DNA from: a virus
IMG/VR virus record: IMGVR_UViG_3300031952_001269
Span: 1 to 33,051 of that record
DNA: 33,051 bases
Reading direction: 5' to 3' (one strand)
Position numbers and translations under genes: made by a program. The notes under the pieces were generated by a model. It did not search any database. It was given only the letters and a program-made list of their open reading frames with translations, and was not told the origin of the DNA. This document shows positions 31,027 through 33,051 of this stretch, piece after piece (the first letter of the stretch is position 1; the number at the start of each line of letters is the position of its first letter).

Positions 31027-31319
31027 CAAAATCAGCAATAGCAAAAGAGACCGAAAAGGTCGGTTCACAGAATCTTGTTGGCTTGTTCTTCGTTGGCGAT
31101 GTTGGCGACCGTCGAGGCCATCAAGGCCATGTGCTGGCGTACCTTGTGAATGGCTTCTACCTTGTCCAATTCTTCAGTTGGGTGATGGGAGACCCAACTA
31201 ATAAAGGCGTCGTCAGGTTGGAGGATCTGTTGCAAGCAGAGTTCTATACCGATCACGGCCAATGGATTGAAGCAGGCGAGAACCTGACGCGCCGGAACAT
31301 GGCCAAGGTGAAACAATGA
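31023..31319 (+). CDS. unknown 98-residue protein
   Basis: The protein starts in an ATGA overlap with the HTH gene and ends in an ATGA overlap with the exonuclease gene, so it is translationally coupled on both sides. The middle reads HVLAYLVNGFYLVQFFSWVM, hydrophobic but probably a buried strand pair and not a membrane helix. It is followed by NKGVVRLEDLLQAEFYTDHGQW. A small SH3-like or beta-barrel domain is conceivable. No family is recognised. Confidence 0.55.
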   Translation: MTKSAIAKETEKVGSQNLVGLFFVGDVGDRRGHQGHVLAYLVNGFYLVQFFSWVMGDPTNKGVVRLEDLLQAEFYTDHGQWIEAGENLTRRNMAKVKQ

Positions 31320-31936
31320 TCATCTACCTCGACACCGAAACCGTACCGTCTTCACGTCTTGACGTCGCAGAGCACTACGCCGCCAAGCATTTTGATCCCG
31401 ACGACATCGCCAAGGCCGCCAAGAAAGCAGCAGCCGACCTCGACAAGACCAGCCTGTCTGGCTTGTTTGGCGAGCTTGCTGTGATCAGTTGGGCCAACGA
31501 CGACGATGAGCCCTGCACGTTGACTCGCAACTTCTACCGCGCCGATGGTGAGCGCGAGATGCTGGAAGCGTTCGCAGAGTGTGACGTGGAGGGTGATCAC
31601 ATCGTCGCCCACAATGCCGAGTTTGATCGGAACATGATTCGTCAACGCGCCATCGTGCTCGGGGTCAAACTGCCCCGCGTTTACTCGGCTACCGACGTGA
31701 AGCCGTGGGAAACGCGGTGGCGCTGCACCATGGCCATGTGGACCGACTCGCGCACGGGCAGGGTGAGCCTGGATGACCTGTGCTTGGCTTTCGGCCTCCC
31801 CGGCAAGGGTGGCGTCGACGGCTCCATGGTGGCGGGCATGGTGCGTTCTGGTCGCATCGACGAGGTAGCAGCGTATTGCGCCGACGACGTGCGACGTGTT
31901 CGCTCGATTTACCAGAGGATGGTGAGCCGTGGTTGA
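31316..31936 (+). CDS. DnaQ-like 3'-5' exonuclease
   Basis: The 206-residue protein has the DEDD exonuclease motifs: Exo I YLDTET (D6, E8), Exo II HNAEFDRNM (D104) and Exo III AYCADDV (D190/D191), spaced as in PolB-related stand-alone exonucleases. A helical insertion at residues 15-50 (LDVAEHYAAKHFDPDDIAKA) fits the predicted polymerase B-type exonuclease family found in phages. It could proofread for the host polymerase, trim ends for recombination or degrade DNA. It is co-transcribed with the recombination genes and overlaps both neighbours. Confidence 0.8.
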   Translation: MIIYLDTETVPSSRLDVAEHYAAKHFDPDDIAKAAKKAAADLDKTSLSGLFGELAVISWANDDDEPCTLTRNFYRADGEREMLEAFAECDVEGDHIVAHNAEFDRNMIRQRAIVLGVKLPRVYSATDVKPWETRWRCTMAMWTDSRTGRVSLDDLCLAFGLPGKGGVDGSMVAGMVRSGRIDEVAAYCADDVRRVRSIYQRMVSRG

Positions 31937-32306
31937 GAGATCCGAACACATCGAGCAGCGCGAGTTCGTGCAATGGGTGCGGCAGATGACGCCACTGCTG
32001 GTGATCGCAATCCCGAACGGTGGCAAGCGCGGCAAGCTTGAGGCCATTCGCCTGCGAGCGGAGGGGGTGACGGCTGGCGTTCCCGACCTCCACATTCCAC
32101 GGTTCGCCCTGTGGATCGAGATGAAGGCGAAGGGTGGTCGCTTGTCTCCGGTCCAAAAGGAGATGCATGAGCGCCTGCGTAGCGAGGGGCAAACGGTGGT
32201 GACGTGCTTTTCAACGGAAGAGGCGATCAACGTCGTGACCGCTCGTATGGAGGACGTCGGGATTGTCCCGACGCGGCAACCGATTAGGAAGATGGTGAAG
32301 ACGTGA
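31929..32306 (+). CDS. VRR-NUC domain nuclease
   Basis: The 125-residue protein is almost entirely a VRR-NUC domain: helix EHIEQREFVQWVR, IPNGGKRGKLEAIRLRAEGV, then AGVPDL (D53) and LWIEMKAKGGRLSPVQ with the catalytic ExK (E64, K66) and Q76. Such stand-alone nucleases cut branched DNA, and in phages they may resolve recombination or packaging intermediates. It starts at GTG 31929 with an 8-base overlap and ends in a GTGA overlap. All catalytic residues appear intact. Confidence 0.85.
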   Translation: MVERSEHIEQREFVQWVRQMTPLLVIAIPNGGKRGKLEAIRLRAEGVTAGVPDLHIPRFALWIEMKAKGGRLSPVQKEMHERLRSEGQTVVTCFSTEEAINVVTARMEDVGIVPTRQPIRKMVKT

Positions 32307-32443
32307 CTCACGACAAAGGCAGCGGGATCAGACCACGCGACAACAGACCATCATGGAGGCTGCCGGGAACCCCAGCCACTGACGACGGGTCGCCCCTGTG
32401 GCAGGCCATCGCCAAACTACCAAAGAAGAAGGCCAAGAAATGA
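32303..32443 (+). CDS. 46-residue basic peptide gene
   Basis: The peptide starts at GTG 32303, overlapping the nuclease stop in GTGA, and ends with its TGA overlapping the next ATG. It is basic and proline-rich (GIRPRDNRPSWRLPGTP) with a lysine-rich end (LPKKKAKK). Double overlap and gap filling support it as a real small gene. It is too short to assign; a DNA-binding or protein-inhibiting peptide is possible. Confidence 0.5.
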   Translation: MTHDKGSGIRPRDNRPSWRLPGTPATDDGSPLWQAIAKLPKKKAKK

Positions 32444-32673
32444 CAAACGAGGAAATGGAAAACGCCATCGCCAGCGCCCTCATCGCCGCTGCCATCGTGG
32501 CGCACGAGCGGCGCGCCAAAGCACGCAAGGGAAAAAACAAGCACGCCACCGAAGCAGCCGATGCCATGTGCGCACACATCGACATTGCCCGTCGGGCGCT
32601 CGGAGCCCTTGAGAGGTGTGAGCCAATGAGGTTCGTCTCCTTTGCCGAGTTCATCAAACAGGACACGCCATGA
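32440..32673 (+). CDS. 77-residue helical protein, unknown
   Basis: The ATG at 32440 is in an ATGA overlap with the preceding gene, which decides it over an upstream start in the same frame. The peptide is helical (MENAIASALIAAAIVAHERR, then a lysine-rich turn, then CAHIDIARRALGALERCEPM). The first helix is hydrophobic enough for membrane contact but short. It ends in an ATGA overlap with the next gene. No family is recognised. Confidence 0.5.
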   Translation: MTNEEMENAIASALIAAAIVAHERRAKARKGKNKHATEAADAMCAHIDIARRALGALERCEPMRFVSFAEFIKQDTP

Positions 32674-32957
32674 GCAAACGGTATTGGTGTCCGACGTGTG
32701 GCGAGATGGAGTCGTTCGTCTTCCTTGGGATCGCCAACGCAATCAAACACCGCGACGGTTGCATTTTGCGAGAAATCCCCGTCGTCGAGCCCCTCGCCGT
32801 GCCAGAGGTGACGACGTGGGGTGAGTCGGGGGGAGTGGATGCGGTGTGTCTGAGTGTGTATTTCGACGACACGATCTACCTCCGTGGTCGGTTGTTTGCG
32901 CCTGGTGACCGCAACATCGTTGCGGCCATCAACTACGTCGCAGGGGTGAAGAGATGA
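32670..32957 (+). CDS. 95-residue zinc-finger-like protein
   Basis: The N-terminus is a probable zinc ribbon or C2HC finger: CPTC (C7, C10), then KHRDGC (H27, C31). The C-terminal part is beta-rich (VDAVCLSVYFDDTIYLRGRL, NIVAAINYVAGV). The gene is in ATGA overlaps with both neighbours. A DNA- or RNA-binding accessory of the early operon is plausible; there is no direct evidence of function. Confidence 0.5.
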   Translation: MSKRYWCPTCGEMESFVFLGIANAIKHRDGCILREIPVVEPLAVPEVTTWGESGGVDAVCLSVYFDDTIYLRGRLFAPGDRNIVAAINYVAGVKR

Positions 32958-33051
32958 TCGACCTTAGACTTGGCCGCTGGCAGGACACGCTGGCCGAAGT
33001 GACGACGTGTGATGCGGTGATCTGTGACCCGCCGTATTCGGCTAGGACGCA
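32954..33051 (+). CDS. adenine-specific DNA methylase, 5' part only
   Basis: The gene starts in an ATGA overlap and runs off the right edge after 32 codons. The visible part, beginning MIDLRLGRWQDTL and including AVICDPPYSA, holds the catalytic DPPY motif IV of N6-adenine or N4-cytosine methylases close to the N-terminus. That is the usual order in small phage Dam-like and beta-class enzymes. It could protect phage DNA from host restriction. The target site cannot be told, and no partner restriction enzyme is visible. Confidence 0.75.
   Translation, partial: MIDLRLGRWQDTLAEVTTCDAVICDPPYSART

Noticed and set aside
1-33051. CRISPR array, insertion sequence, integrase or attachment site
   Set aside because: No regularly spaced direct repeats, transposase, recombinase motifs or matching tRNA fragment were seen.

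Overview
The window is a piece of a tailed double-stranded DNA phage (Caudoviricetes) with siphovirus-like morphology, GC-rich and tightly packed. The evidence is a recognisable large terminase, portal, Mu-F-like head protein, tail tube protein, frameshifted tail-assembly chaperone, tape measure protein, HK97-fold-like capsid protein and a phage replication module. No integrase, excisionase or CI-type repressor is visible. Both ends cut through genes, so this is an internal fragment or an arbitrary linearisation of a circular map. The host cannot be named. Shine-Dalgarno sites (GGAG, AGAGG), sigma70-like promoters and three exported cysteine-rich proteins fit a GC-rich bacterium, perhaps Gram-negative. 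GTCGAC is strikingly over-represented.

Layout. 1-476 (+): the end of a predicted DNA-binding protein and a small zinc-ribbon protein, convergent with the rest. 437-1641 (-): a lysis-like cassette (C39-like cysteine peptidase, a 42-residue gene, two small membrane proteins). 1679-6620 (-): accessory virion or exported proteins, including a tandem-repeat protein, a Sec-signal LamG-like protein and a C1q-like protein. 6630-8929 (-): small proteins, a strong terminator, the major capsid protein and the scaffold. 8985-21974 (-): tail, connector, head morphogenesis and portal genes, nearly all with 4-base or 1-base stop/start overlaps. 22008-23812 (-): terminase. 24001-25023 (-): a control region with a ribbon-helix-helix gene, a small gene, terminators, a good promoter with operator-like dyads and a candidate small RNA. 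25024-29406 (-): primase-polymerase/helicase, an unknown gene and a superfamily 2 helicase. 29502-33051 (+): a divergent early operon with a Sak4-like ATPase, a DUF669-like protein, an XRE regulator, a DnaQ-like exonuclease, a VRR-NUC nuclease, small genes and a truncated adenine methylase.

How it works together. Divergent promoters near 29.4-29.5 kb would switch on replication and recombination genes in both directions. The leftward transcripts pass terminators near 24.7, 24.3, 23.95 and 7.2 kb, which split the leftward genes into replication, control, structural and post-capsid blocks. In the leftward reading direction the order is TerS, TerL, portal, MuF, neck, tail tube, chaperone, tape measure, tail tip, then scaffold and capsid. 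Placing scaffold and capsid after the tail genes is unusual. The most interesting signals are a G GGA AAA frameshift site with a correctly spaced hairpin, a candidate small RNA at 24.7 kb whose loop matches two nearby ribosome binding sites, and a helicase ending in an SSB-like acidic tip.
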